From: Nannobrachium achirus
Lineage: Eukaryota; Chordata; Actinopteri; Myctophiformes; Myctophidae
DNA length: 64,000 nucleotides
Assembly: GCA_963921795.1 (NCBI GenBank)
Contig: OY997639.1
Coordinates: 48,884,395-48,948,394 of the forward strand
Direction of reading: 5' to 3'
The position numbers and the translations under genes are program-made. Below, in pieces: positions 35,354 through 48,029 of this stretch; position 1 is the stretch's first letter, and each line of letters starts with the position of its first letter. The notes under the pieces were generated by a model. That model had not been told where the DNA came from and searched no databases. It was given only the letters and a program-made list of their open reading frames with translations.

Positions 35354-35800
35354 CAGGAGTCTTCAACGTTTTCAGGCCAAGGACCCCTTAGCTGAGAGAG
35401 AGATAAAGCAGGGACCCCCTCTACATAAAATTGTGTTGCAGATTCTCATCCATTTTATAGATAGATTTACAGACGTGTTTGACAGCACTCTCGTCAGTCT
35501 ATGTTGGATTCACGTTAATGTGTTTTTTCAGACATTTAACAACTTAGATTGTCGATACTTTGTATCACTCTTCTCTTTTTCTTACCTCTACAACAAACAT
35601 ATTTGCCGAAAATAGATGATCTACAAGCTCTCAACGCCTCGCAGCTGCTATTTTCGGCCAAAGTTCTCCTCAGAATATGGATGCGAGGGTTCAAGTCGTT
35701 TATTTAGAAGAATGATCGTATCACACAAAGATTTGGCGGCCCCCCTGTAGTAACTCTGAGGACCCCCTAGGGGTCCCGGACCCCCTGTTGAAGACCCCTG
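35354..35800. mobile_element. hAT-type element with perfect 8-bp TSD
   Basis: The ends are CAGGAGTCTTCAACG and TGTTGAAGACCCCTG. Perfect octamers CCATAGAG lie at 35346-35353 and 35801-35808. It contains a palindrome module with the right arm mostly deleted (35606-35657). The subterminal GGACCCCCTAGGGGTCCC is shared with the copies near 43340 and 63990. Confidence 0.88.
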
Positions 35801-36819
35801 CCATAGAGACAACTTAACAGCTCCAATAACCCAGAGTAAATTCGTAGTTCCTCCTTTAATAGCCACATGGTTTTCCGCAGGGCAGCAACACAAATCATGT
35901 GTCTTGTACCTGACTAGCAGATCTATAATTAGGATGATATTTTAGCTCACTGATCCATGTAAACTAAATATTGATTTAATGTTTACTGCTTAGTGTTTCC
36001 TGGCCTGTCGGGGGTGTCTCTAGACTTCCCATAGGCCTAGTTGACAGTCACTGCTGAATACCCAACTGCAAAATATGAATACTTACTCATTTTGTATTGC
36101 TGACAACTGTTTAGAAAGATCGCAAGTATTGCATTGTTTCCAAAGTTAAGTGGCTAATTGTTCATATTCTGCAGTCACTTAGTCAGTCAGCAGGCTTATT
36201 TCTATATCCCAAACAAACCAAACTGACAGAAACGCAAAGTAGTGTAAATGTTTCATTTGAATACGCCAGAAAACAAAAAGTCAACTTGAACTTTTCATAC
36301 CTTCCTCTCCTTTGGCGTGTTTATCGAAAAGAAAAACTAAACTAAACTAAAAACTATTTTCCTATCTGGTTAGTGGCTACTGCTTTTAAAGTAGCCATGA
36401 CTTTTTCTGTTACTGTTGTATTGTCTCTTGACTAAAATGTTTTTTTTCTAGCTGTATTTAACATCAAAACATGTCACATTGCCACATGTTGTGAGCTTGT
36501 TTATAAAGCTAATTTCATCACCAAATATTCGCCTATCATGCCAAGAATAGGGCATAAGGGTTCATGTGGTAAGTCTTTACTTATACCCATCATGTGCACA
36601 ATATGTTCAATCCTCATGTGTTCAATTATCAGTGCCAGATGGCTGGGTTTTGTGGTTTTGAATCAATCTAAGTGGCTTCACAGTCAGAGACAACAAGACC
36701 TTTCAATCATACAAAAAGGTATTTGAGAGGATTTATGACCCCAGTTTGACCCAGGCCCAACACACTCAAAAACACGCAGAGTAACAAATATTCATAATGC
36801 ATACTATGGTATGGCGCAC

Positions 36820-36960
<141 letters not shown>

Positions 36961-38208
36961 CAGTGCAGCAAAAAACATTGGGCAGCCTGTGAAGGCTACT
37001 GTGTTTATGCTGCCTCAGCTCAAATCTCCACAGGACATTCCTCTGGGTATCTGGACTGTTATGAAATGTAGATAACAGAATACATAAAATCATTTACATT
37101 CCCTTACCATGAAACAGGCCGAAGATCAAGTGTTTACACGGCGAAGAAAAACTAAACAAAAATCGGACTAGAACTGCTTTGAAATGGCAGATAGATGACA
37201 ATGTAAAACTGTATATATTCTTTCAAAGGACCACACTTTGGATTCAAAGCCAAGAACCACTTGACAATTTCTTAACACTCTGTTCAGGTCATTTTGACCT
37301 GTTTTACATACAGAAAAAGGTATAAGTTTACATTTTTTCCACCTGAAACTCACTAGCCTTAAAGATTATTTTGTGATTAACACCCCCCCCCCCCCCCCCA
37401 TTTTCTCTCATTCATATGAGACATTCATTTGTGTTCCCATGTGTTCAGCTCTTATTTTACATGAATTTCAGTATCAGTAAAAACGCCAAGCTCTTTCAGT
37501 GTTTAATGTGATATAGCAAAGCATAGATGCAAGCATTTACCATATATATCAAATGAATTGTTTGGAATTGAGACAAAGTCAATGTATGATGATGATTTGT
37601 TAAGTTAAAATTTGTATTAGTTTTGTTTTTTAAACCAAATATCACCTGGGTCAAAATGACCCGCGAACAGAACCAAGGTGAAGTGAATCTGAACAGAACT
37701 TAAGGGTTAAGTGTGTTGTAAAGTACAAGAAAATATGATCTGTTCCATGTGAAATCACAGATGAAAGAACATGTCAGGGGAATATACACTATAATTTAGA
37801 ACCTCTAAAGTGCAGTAAGAGGTTGGGAAAGGACCATAAACAAAAACCCAAACCAAAGCAATCTGAACTGTGGCCTTGGACTGGTGTAGGTCAACAGTTC
37901 AGGCAGTTGAGACGGAATGACTGTAATCACTGTCAACACCTGAGTCTCAGAATGACTGAAAATGGCAGGTTGATTGAGACTATGGGTGCAATCTGGGACA
38001 GAGGCGATGGAGGAGACGGATGGAAGCCAGTGAGAAATGGCAGAGGAATGATGAAGGATAGAGGGAAAACAAGGACACTGTCATGGTAGCCAACCACGTA
38101 TAGTGGACAGCCATGTCACATGTCACATTGTGACACATTGAGAGACAGGGACGGGTGAACAGGGGGACGGGGACAGGGGGCAGGGGGCGCAAGGAGAAAG
38201 AAACAGAG

Positions 38209-38212
<4 letters not shown>

Positions 38213-38270
<58 letters not shown>
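38213..38270. repeat. GA microsatellite
   Basis: Pure GA repeat abutting the 513-bp inverted repeat. Confidence 0.97.
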
Positions 38271-38275
<5 letters not shown>

Positions 38276-38783
38276 TAGATTATATTTTGGTATGATAACC
38301 CTTTCTGAGACACAGCTAAATTGGTGTTATCAGCCGCTAGAGTTGGTGTCCCATTAACTGCACTATACAGGAAAAAAATACATAATAATAATAATCTGCT
38401 TTAAGTAGCATATGAGTGATCAAACTAGGGTTTTTTCATGATTCTGAATCCATTGCAAGCATTTGTTTTGCACGAAAAACATTCCTTGTGCTAAAATGGC
38501 CCCCACAAAAGTGTGAAAAGTGATGACTCATCACTTTTGGTTTCTAAACCATATTCTTGTGGGGCCGTTTTTAGCCCAAGGAATGTTTTTCGTGCAAAAC
38601 AGATGCTTGCAATGGATTCAGAATCATGAAAAACCTTTGACTCCTCATATGCTACTTAAAGCAGATTAAGTTTTTGCTTTTTTTCCCCCTGTATAGTAAA
38701 GTTAATGGGACACCAAGTGGCTGATAACACCAATTTGGCTGTATCTCAGAAAGGGTTATCATATCAAAATATAATCTACAGAT
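38271..38783. repeat. 513-bp inverted repeat (long hairpin)
   Basis: The left arm begins ATCTGTAGATTATATTTTGG and the right arm ends with its complement. Internal blocks such as CATGATTCTGAATCCATTGC and GCACGAAAAACATTCCTTG recur inverted on the other arm. The arms are about 250 bases and the centre is at about 38519-38535 (AGTGATGACTCATCACT). It is probably a fold-back transposon. It lies 103 bases past the donor of exon w4. Confidence 0.9.
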
Positions 38784-38880
38784 ATAGAGCTTTTAAAAAA
38801 TGCATGGTAACCTTTGCCACCTTTCGGATACCGACATCTCATATGGCCCATGGACTATGAAAGGCAGAGAGGAGTCACTA

Positions 38881-39087
<207 letters not shown>

Positions 39088-39419
39088 TCAGAGAATATAA
39101 ATACTGCCTGCTGAAGTTTCTCTTTTCTTGGGGTGAATATTTAGAGAGTTTGCAGAGGTGATGGTCCCTGTTCCAAAATTCTACAAAGACTAATCAAAGG
39201 CTTATCGTTCGTAATGATTGAACGGGATACAAAATGAGTCTGTTGATTGCAAATGCGTAATTACATCTATTTATACAATGGCCATGGAGAATCCTTTTTT
39301 TTCCTGATTGGCTGTTAAGCTATGCAAAGTTTTGCAAAAGGCACGGAGATGGTACAGGTTAGTTACATCACATGTACAATGTCCAATTCTGTGACCTGCC
39401 GTTATGTCCCATGGCTGCC

Positions 39420-39544
<125 letters not shown>

Positions 39545-40062
39545 ACCTTTGTCCAAATTGTTCTAAATGAATACAGTAATACAGGCTGTACTGTATTAAT
39601 GTAAGCCAACATTAGCCACAAGCTACAGTATCCTAGAAAACATGGATTTTAATATAATCTTTAAATCTTTTATGGGGACATAAAACATACAATACAGTAC
39701 TTATCAAAACATGTCAGAGGGCTAACCAACACCTATACATCATGTATTATCTGTCGATAACTGCACATCAATTACCACATTTTATCATTGATTGCTGTCA
39801 AATCCGTGGGGAAGTTATATTCGAAAACCAAAACACACAGCCATCACTGTCAGGAGAACCAATACCCTGCCTTCATTTGAAACTGTCTGTGTTCTTTGGT
39901 TCAGCACTTTCTGCAGAATCCTTACTTTGGGATAGTTTCACATTTAATACAAAAAACACTGTCATAAGCATGTATTTATCAGATTGTCATATTTCATATT
40001 TCATATTTTGCACTTAATAGGGTTGGAATTGTATATGTTTGAATCCCTGGAGTAGTGACAGA

Positions 40063-40131
40063 AGAAGAAGAAGAGAAGAAGAAGAAGAAGAAGAAGAAGA
40101 AGAAGAAGAAGAAGAAGAAGAAGAAGAAGAA
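40063..40131. repeat. GAA triplet repeat
   Basis: About 22 GAA units with one early GAG AAG interruption. On the csmd3 transcript strand this reads TTC, within the intron between w3 and w4. Confidence 0.97.
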
Positions 40132-41442
40132 TCCTGCTGGGATAAAACCTACACTGCTGTCTACCCAACAACAACATCTCTGATTCATCCCATGCAATGG
40201 AATGCAAAATGATTCCTAATGGAGCCTCCATTTAGCTCCCCTGTTGACATGGGAATATACAATACAGTACAAGGGCAACATGTACAGTATATACAGTACA
40301 GTAGGGCCCTGCATTGGGACTGGGATCCCATGAGTCCCGCAGGACCCAACACAAATCTCGTGGGAGCAGGCGATTTGGGGACTAACCAAGGAGTATTGAA
40401 GGAGAGGTCAGATACGTCACATTCTAAGCACTGGGAAGCAAACTGGAGCCGAAGGCTTGATGGAATGCATTTAAGTCAGTGAGAGCCGGGTGGACAAGCA
40501 CATGAATAAACACCAACATTGAATGATTGCAACCCTTGACAAATAATCCGTTCAGGGAAATAAAAGAAGACATAGTTTAGATGTGCACACTACATAATTG
40601 TATTGAGGTATCTAAAGAGCACAAAGTATGCTATCAGAGCTAGAGCCCAAATGTAACCAAGTGGATCCGTAAGGGAACATTTTGTTACAGTCCATTAGTG
40701 ACAGTCTAATTGACATTGATTGTCTCGCGGAGGAGGAGAACATCATTTTGAAACATCATTTTGAAACATTATTATAAACAGATAATCTAAATAGGCATCT
40801 AATTCTTAATACTGCAGTACAGCAGTTTGTCCAGGCAACTGTGCCTCTGTCCGTGGTGCTGAAATGGTCAAATCCTATCCTCTCTCCTTTCTGTTTGTAT
40901 TTGGAATCCAATTAACACATTGTAGGCGGTACTTGAACTTTGCTGAGAGCGAGAGGTCAAAAATAAACAGTAGTTTTCTCTGAAATGGTGCTTCTGGTTT
41001 CCATAAAAGACAGCCTCACCACTCTCGAATATAACAGCCATTGTTCCAGTAGAGTGGAATAATTGTAAAGTGGAAATATAAAATCTACAGGCTCATAAGA
41101 TTTTTTTTAAATTAAACAGATTTTGATGACAGAGGTTTGCTTAATTATATTTGGATGGTTTTCAAACCAATTGACCACAGTCACTAGTGGACCCAAAAGA
41201 AAATCAAGTCCTGATCTACCTCAAGCAGGACTTAAACTTGAAGGCATTGTAAAAGGAATCGAGTAGTGAAGATTGGACTTCAGTTGAGTGATCAAGAATC
41301 AAGAATCATCAGTGGATCATCAGCATGAATGCAGAAGAACCCAGAGGTTGGTCTGACCAAGTTGTTTCTCAAATTTGAATGACATTATAGCTCTCCTCCT
41401 TGACAGAATATCACACAGTTTATAATTACTTCTCTATTTTAC

Positions 41443-41516
41443 CTTAAAGCCTGTTGTGTAGTTCATGAAGCCGTGCTCTGGTGTTCCTGGGTTTTCACAG
41501 GTTGTCTTGGTGGGCT
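41443..41516 (-). CDS. csmd3: csmd3 exon w3: first part of a split sushi domain
   Basis: 74-base exon, phase 1 in and phase 0 out, residues 117-141. It carries the first cysteine of a sushi domain (TTCENPGTPEHG) and an NYT glycosylation sequon, and ends GFK. The acceptor is a pyrimidine-rich tract ending TTTTAG and the donor is GTAAAA, which is weaker than the other donors here. The split codon with w2 gives Glu (G|AG), reading CIEPTKTTC. The domain is completed in w4; together they encode 62 residues. Confidence 0.92.
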
Positions 41517-41587
41517 CTAAAACAGGAATAAGAATCAGTTTGTATTTGTCACAATATGGTTTACGGGTGTAAACCAGTGGGTGAAAT

Positions 41588-41923
41588 CTAGCCTGGGTGC
41601 CAGCCTGTCTCTCCACATCACAGTCTGGAAATGATTCAGTTGACTCGTATTTCCGAATGTCAGTTGTGACGTAGGCGACGTCGTTGCTGATTGGATGTTG
41701 TTCCAACGAATCAGAGTAGGGTTAGGGTAGCTAAGTCATCAGCCAGCCAATACACACTGGTGTATTTGTCCTGCCCCGCACCACAGACCAATCGGAAGCT
41801 GCAGTTGGAATCCACTTGCTTTCTATGTCCCACCTCCCCTTGGAGATACGAGGCTTTCCAGACTGTGATGCGGAAACACAAAACAAATCACGGAACGGAG
41901 CGAACAGACTGGCACCCAGGCTA
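41588..41923. mobile_element. MITE with TAGCCTGGGTGCCAG ends
   Basis: The ends are TAGCCTGGGTGCCAGCCTGT and ACAGACTGGCACCCAGGCTA, with further inverted blocks inside (CATCACAGTCTGGAAA). Perfect 8-bp direct repeats GGTGAAAT flank it (41580-41587 and 41924-41931), supporting hAT-type insertion. A TA-type target is the alternative reading. It lies just upstream of exon w3 in transcript direction. Confidence 0.75.
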
Positions 41924-42260
41924 GGTGAAATTTGTTTTTGTGCAAGCTCCATCATTTTGTTGTTTTCCAGGAAAGAAAGAAAAGGGGGGGGGGGGGGGGG
42001 GGGGTTGGGGGAGTAGGGAGAAAAATCACAGATATATACATAATTTATACACAGAACATAATAAGCAGCAGTTATGTACATGACGAAATAATTGCCACAG
42101 TGAGAAGACGGTTTGGAAGGAATTAAAAAGCAGAATGCAACCTAATTTTAGCAGATGACATTTTAACCCTCTTTACCCATTCTTTCCCACAGTATGTTTG
42201 TACCCAGAGGACTAGATGGAGAGTGACGTCAATGGCTTCTCAGATCCCATAGCCCGGAGG

Positions 42261-42798
42261 CAGTGGTGTAAAGTAACTAAGTAGATTTACTTAAGTACTG
42301 AACTTAAGTACAATTTTGAGGCATTTGTACTTTACTTGGGTATTTCCAATACTTTTACTTCTACTCCACTGCATCTCGGATTTATTTACATCTCGGATTA
42401 AAATATTGTACTTTTACTCCACTACAATTATTTGACAACTTTAGTTACACAATTACTTTGTAGTTTTTCGTTATTATTACAAAACATACATCAACCACTT
42501 CAGCCCTATATCAAGCTTTGGACATATGAAAAAAGCCGATCTACTAGCTCACAATGCGTTGCGATGCAACGCATTGTGAGCTTGTAGATCTGTTATTTTC
42601 AAAAGATGTTTGTACATTTGAAAACTTGAAAATGAGTCATTCTGCATAATGTGTACATTTTGGCACCAACACTTTTGTACTTTTACTCAAGTACATTGTG
42701 AATTCCGGACTTTTACTTGTAACAGACAACAAAGTATTTCTACGTAACAGTATTGATGCTTTCACTTAATTAAAAAATGTAAATGAGTACCACCACTG
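42261..42798. mobile_element. hAT-type element, CAGTGGTG family, perfect TSD
   Basis: It starts CAGTGGTGTAAAGTAACTAA and ends TGAGTACCACCACTG. Perfect octamers CCCGGAGG lie at 42253-42260 and 42799-42806. It contains the family's typical ACTTAAGTACAATTTTGAGG and a full palindrome module (42528-42600). It is non-autonomous. Confidence 0.9.
42528..42600. repeat. palindrome module
   Basis: GAAAAAAGCCGATCTACTAG ... GAGCTTGTAGATCTGTTATT. The tip is CACAATGCGTTGC/GCAACGCATTGTG around GAT, so the tip sequence differs from the GCCTCGC version while the outer arms agree. Confidence 0.88.
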
Positions 42799-42908
42799 CC
42801 CGGAGGGGCCAACTGTATCGAGTAAGCTACCGAAGTCCTGACGTCACTCCCGCTACCGCTGGGTCACAGTTGTAATAGTAAGTATTTATTCTATTGAAAA
42901 TACCAGGG

Positions 42909-43371
42909 CAGGGGTCTTCAATGTTTTCAGGCCAAGGACCCCTTAGTTGAGAGACACATGAAGCAGGGACCCCCACAGCCTCTTCGTAGATTCCATAGTG
43001 TCATTGTTTGACAGCACAATTATCAGTGAGTGTATTTTGGATTCATGTCAATTTGTGTTTTCAGATATTTAACCACTTGAACCGTCAATACTTAATACAC
43101 TTGAGCTTTCACTCTGTACTTAGTCTGCTCTTTTCCCCCTCTACACCAAACCTCTTTGCCGGAAATAGCCGATATACAAGCTCTGCAAGGCGCTGTGAGC
43201 TTGTATATCTGATATTGTTGGCTAAAGTTCTCAGAATATGGATGCTATAGGGTTCAAGTGGTTCATATAAAAAAGGAGATAATTTTTTCTATCACTCAAA
43301 GATTTGGAGGACCCCCTGTAGTTACACGGAGGACCCCCTAGGGTTCCCGGACCCCCTGTTGAAGACCCTTG
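42909..43371. mobile_element. hAT-type element, CAGGGGTCTTCAAC family
   Basis: The left end is CAGGGGTCTTCAATG and the right end is GTTGAAGACCCTTG. The flanking octamers TACCAGGG and CCATAGGG agree only in part. It contains a shortened palindrome module (43161-43216). It is about 110 bp from the previous hAT element. Confidence 0.75.
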
Positions 43372-43473
43372 CCATAGGGATTGATCTTAGAACTGTGTTC
43401 CAAGAATAAACAAATCAGCTCTGCGATTCTGTTGTGACTCTATGTGACTCTGTGTCGTTCATGATACTGAGAC

Positions 43474-43998
43474 CAGGGGCGTCAATTGGGTATGGCAGGG
43501 GTATGCAGCTGCCATACCCTGGGCCCAGGGAGGAAAATAAAAGTTACTTTTAAATATAAATCCATGAATGTCTCTTTGTCTATCTGCGCTGGTTATTATG
43601 TTGTTAAATTACAGTAAAATACCTATAAATGCAAAATTTAACATAATGGTCACTTTAACAAGGTATTATAATTATATTCAGCTGCACAGGTGCAATTAAT
43701 TATTGTTCATTGTGGCATGTTTACTAACATGCTAAGTTTAGCTGCACTTGAAAAACCATTCCAGGCTGCCATATCCAGCCCAAGAAACCGTAGAAACCTG
43801 TGTTTTTTTCAGACATTGTAATATGTCTGAAAGAAATAGCCGATCTACATGCTCACAACGCCTCGCAGCGCGAGGCGTTATGAGCATGTAGATCTGCTAT
43901 TTTCACAATAGAACCGTGTTATCCAAAATGTAATGCCTATTTTCCATGAGGACTCCCATCTTTGCCATACCCTAGCTTTTGTTGAACTGACGCCACTG
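43474..43998. mobile_element. hAT-type element, CAGGGGCGTCA family, perfect TSD
   Basis: It starts CAGGGGCGTCAATTGGGTAT and ends TTGAACTGACGCCACTG. Perfect octamers ACTGAGAC lie at 43466-43473 and 43999-44006. It contains a full palindrome module with GCCTCGC/GCGAGGC tip (43833-43904). It is the third hAT element in a cluster from 42.26 to 44.0 kb. Confidence 0.9.
43833..43904. repeat. palindrome module
   Basis: GAAATAGCCGATCTACATGC ... GCATGTAGATCTGCTATTTC-like arms with one or two mismatches. Same tip as the copy at 6651, although the host element has different ends. Confidence 0.88.
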
Positions 43999-45081
43999 AC
44001 TGAGACATTTGATAATAGCGTCTGTGTTTGGAGAAAATGTATTTACTGTTTCACCCTCAGCTGAAGCTTCACGTCCATATGAGTAAAATCGTGGGCTGAT
44101 TTGTTTATTTTTGGAACACAGTTCCTACGGTATATGCCGCGATCTAAGATGAACCCATGGTATTTTCAATAGAGGAAATAACTGTGAGTGAGGGGGATAG
44201 CGGCTTCTAAGGGCAGTTATGTCACAGTTCAGTTCTCTATAGTCCTTCCGGCTAATGTAGCATCACATTCCTATGGAATGTTGGACAATAACTACTTGAA
44301 AATGTACTTTGATGTACAGGTACAGTGTAGTGTACCTAGTGTTTATCACATGAATCCATTGTTTTGTGACTGTGATTTTTTTTTCTTCTTCTGGAAACAT
44401 TGGATTTAGTCTCTCCCTATGAGCGCACAGCACAGGGTTCAGCAGGACTGTGAACAGTGCTTTGTGTTTTCTCTGTGTGTTTTTCTTATACCCTGTCATT
44501 GTATGATGGTATGCCGAAAACAGACGGCTTTATACTCCTTCCCTTGCAGTATTACAGTTTTAATACTTTTAGGATGCATCTGACTTGGTTTCTAAAAGCC
44601 TTTGAAGCTTTAACAGTTTAATCATCAATGTCAGGGCAATTTAAATCAATTTGAAACACGTAAAGATAATAAAACCAAATGCCAGAATTGTGAAACATTG
44701 GGATGCCTTAGTATCTAACATTGTGTACTTCTCTAATTTAATCGTTTGTGGAGCAACATAATTTATTTAATTCCTGTCACGCAAGTGCACATCAGTGCCA
44801 GAATTCTAAATCAGCTCTAATTATGTCAGCCTCTTGAACTTTGTTTCATTTATGACACCAGCAACTCTAACATAATCACATTCGGAAACTCATTTTCCCC
44901 CAAATTATAGAAGGGCCCCCGTTTCCTATTTTACCAATTTACTTTCACATATAAATGCCTCATGGCCCTGGAAACAAACCAACACCATAGTGAAATCCAG
45001 GGTGTTCATTTAATGTAATGTTTCTATTCTTTGCAATATTATAATACACTGATACACAGAACAATGTGACCAGATGAATCA

Positions 45082-45333
<252 letters not shown>

Positions 45334-45639
45334 CTACTTTCAGTAATGCTGAAAACCAACTGACAGCATAATATGTTAAATCTGCTTGTGTACACACAGT
45401 GTTACTTTACATATAGAGATGAATGAACCCTCAGGAAGTTACTGTGCCAAAAGAGACAGACGATGACATGTGCAAACATCAAACCTCGCAAATAACATGA
45501 TTCACATCTGTGTACAAGCAGACAGAAAATCTATATAAATAGCATAGATATTGTAGCATCTGTGAACAAGTAAACAGCATAAATCTGAATAACATGAAAC
45601 CACGAGAAAACAGTTTTCTCTCCTTCCATCCCTCTTCCA

Positions 45640-45875
45640 CGCAGGTTAAAGTGTGCGTCTCTCCATGTTTGGCTGACACAGTGGAAGTCTTCCCACCATC
45701 TCAAGCTCAACACAGACAAAACACAACTTCTCTGGGAGATCTTGCCCCCTGCATCCATTCCATTTCCATCAACAACATCCTGGTGACTCCTGCTCAACCT
45801 GCCAAGAAGCTGATAGTGGTCCTGGACAGTCAGCAGACACACTGCAGTGATCACACTCTCTCTCTTAAACCTCCA
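45640..45875 (+). pseudogene. L2/CR1-like LINE reverse-transcriptase remnant
   Basis: In one frame it reads WKSSHHLKLNTDKTQLLW and later NNILVTPAQPAKKLIVVLDS. These resemble the region after the catalytic motifs of L2/CR1-type reverse transcriptases (HHLKLN.DKTELL and AKNLGVVLD). Frame changes between the two parts show it is dead. The clade assignment is by recollection of the motif, not by search. Confidence 0.6.
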
Positions 45876-45952
45876 CAACAGCAACAGTACAACTGGTCAA
45901 CTCTTCAACCTCCCAACATTATCACTTCTCCAGTTGTTGCTTGCAAGTAAAG

Positions 45953-46098
45953 AAAATCACACCCGTGTGAAGTATGCGGTGCTGATGATGATAGGGTCAC
46001 AGTATAGGGACATATGACATCAGTATTTGATACAATATGGAAAAACACATGGACATAAACACAAATTCACGTATTGGAGCGGTTAGCACTGCTCAAAA
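45953..46098. repeat. short repeat with CACACCCGTGTG and AGCGGTTAGC ends
   Basis: It begins AAAATCACACCCGTGTGAA and ends GGAGCGGTTAGCACTGCTCA. The first phrase also occurs at 2971 and (inverted) at 93-123. The second recurs at about 47476 and 48134 as GAGC.G.TAGCA.CGCTCA. This suggests a dispersed short family; the class is unknown. Confidence 0.45.
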
Positions 46099-46199
46099 AA
46101 CAGTAAATACCTTCACTACATCCATTCCAGCACACTTTGAACAGCAAACACAACGTCTGTCCCAACCTTCAATATGACACAAAACTAAACTGTGGAATA

Positions 46200-46384
46200 A
46201 AGGCCAGTCCATACTCTCTCCGAAACCAAGCGTTTAGTCGGAGAGTTCCGTCTTTCCGACGTGCAGCTTTCCGAACTCTAATTCGGGGTAATGCTTTTCA
46301 GAAGTTCCGAGTGACGTCATTTTGTAGTTGAACTGGACCTTTCAGAAGAAAAGTTCGCTTTCAGAGAGAGTATGGACAGGCCTT
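46200..46384. mobile_element. short MITE with TA flanks
   Basis: The ends are AAGGCCAGTCCATACTCTCTC and GAGAGAGTATGGACAGGCCTT (shown in part), a near-perfect 20-base inverted repeat flanked by TA (46198-46199 and 46385-46386). It also contains TCCGAC/GTCGGA type inner symmetry. Confidence 0.65.
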
Positions 46385-46389
46385 TAGTA

Positions 46390-46738
46390 ATTCACCCTTT
46401 GTCAAGTCCCGCCCGTTGTCCTGCCCCTCTTCACACCCATTGGTTGCTGTGTCTTGGTGGGACACTCGGTGGGACACTCCATCCACAACCATTTTAATTC
46501 AGTTGCTTCGTATTGTTAATCTGTGTGTTCAATTCTAATTTCAAACTTGTTTTCAGTCAAATGGAGCAGCTCAGTGGCAGTATAGTGACTCGGCATGTTT
46601 TTAAGTGTTTTTATTTTTCCAAGAAATTATGTTTTAGCAAATTCAACATAAAAAATGCAGAACCAGGGCGGGACAAGGCAGATAGAGCCTGCTGGTTGGT
46701 CAGTCAGGGACCAACCAGAAGGCTAACAAAGGGTGAAT
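46390..46738. mobile_element. MITE with ATTCACCCTTTGT ends
   Basis: The terminal repeats are ATTCACCCTTTGT and ACAAAGGGTGAAT, flanked by TA (46388-46389 and 46739-46740). It is adjacent to the previous element with only a few bases between. It has no coding capacity. Confidence 0.6.
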
Positions 46739-47050
46739 TACTGTACATCCTCCCTGACTGCAGATTCAGCGCAAATAAATAAGGAGGGCTATTCGATGAG
46801 GTGAAGTTTAAAGAGGAGACTTTTTCAAACTTTTGCGGCGGAAAATGGAGAGTGAATCTGCAATCCTGACTGGCCGAGGTAGGTCATTCCACAGCTTGGA
46901 AGCCAGGAGGGCAAAGAGTCTGCCAGGTTGTCGTAGGGACAACTTGTGTTTTCTGAAGGGTAGTAGGGCTGCTTATAGTGAGTGGTGGCAGCACTGCTGC
47001 TGTTGCCATTGTTGTTTCTTTTCCTGTTTAATGTGGCAGATAATGATATC

Positions 47051-47229
47051 AAAGAAAAGGACCCGCACAGTGTCAGGGACTTGAAAAAAAAATAGTTTTG
47101 CTCTCTAGTCAACGTTTCGGTCATTAGACCTTCATCACCTAACCTGATGAAGGTATAACGACCGAAAAGTAGAATAAAGGGCAACATATTTTTTGCAAGT
47201 TCCCGACAGTGTGCGGGTCCTTTTCTTTA
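47051..47229. repeat. inverted-repeat element, AAAGAAAAGGACCCGCAC ends
   Basis: Arms of about 33 bases, AAAGAAAAGGACCCGCACAG on the left and the complement of its counterpart on the right, enclose a second inverted pair (CCTTCATCACC and the later GATGAAGG). It is a probable fold-back MITE. Confidence 0.65.
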
Positions 47230-47520
47230 ATACCATTATCAGAGATTATCATTATTCTGAATATGCACTCTTTTTGTGCTACGCACGTCACCAACCGTTG
47301 AGGTGTGCAATGTGCATCAGCCTTTTCTAAAAGATCATACCCAGTGTGAAGTGAGCTGTGCTTTATGAGTTAATTTCATTTAGCATCCCACGAAGCTTGG
47401 CCAATTTGACCCTGTACTAACAGACACCAATTGACCAATGACAGTCCGGACAGACACGCAGACAAAGCCAGATGTAGGAGCAGCTAGCAACGCTCAAAAA
47501 TGATGGCAGATAAACATTAA

Positions 47521-48029
47521 AGCTATACTATGGAAGTTGCTCAACTACTGGTCAGTTGCGGTATTCGTCCGTTTTTCGCCTGGGGTCGCCGCGGACCACC
47601 GGAGCGGGGCGGCAGGGCCACCGTGTACGCCTGCGCCTCGCCGAGACGCAACCGTAAAGGGGTCTCGCGTCCCTCTGCAACCAGGCATTGGGGAGTAACA
47701 GGCTAGACTCCTACACCAGAGTAAACACTGCTGGTAGAGGCAAGCTACTTCCTGAGAAGAGACGCGCAAGACGCGCTATGATTGGCCGGTAGTGTATGAT
47801 CCGCGCTGTGATTGGCCGGTAGTGTATGATCTGGAGACGTATACGGAAGGATGCAGATGACGTAATTTTGCCGCGAAATGCAACCCCCCTCACGGCTCAG
47901 TAAAAAACATATAAAGAAAAGGCTTTCGGGGCTGAAAGTGGGGGAGAGTGGGTATTCTAAAACTTTATCGATTTAATAGTTAGGACAATTTTAAGATTAG
48001 TTTTATTGGAAAAGTTACATAGTATAGCT
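47521..48029. mobile_element. TTAA-flanked MITE
   Basis: The ends AGCTATACTATG and CATAGTATAGCT lie between TTAA at 47517-47520 and 48030-48033, compatible with a piggyBac-type target, although TA insertion cannot be excluded. It has a GC-rich interior with GGGGTCGCCGCGGACC and two copies of CGGTAGTGTATGATC. Confidence 0.6.
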
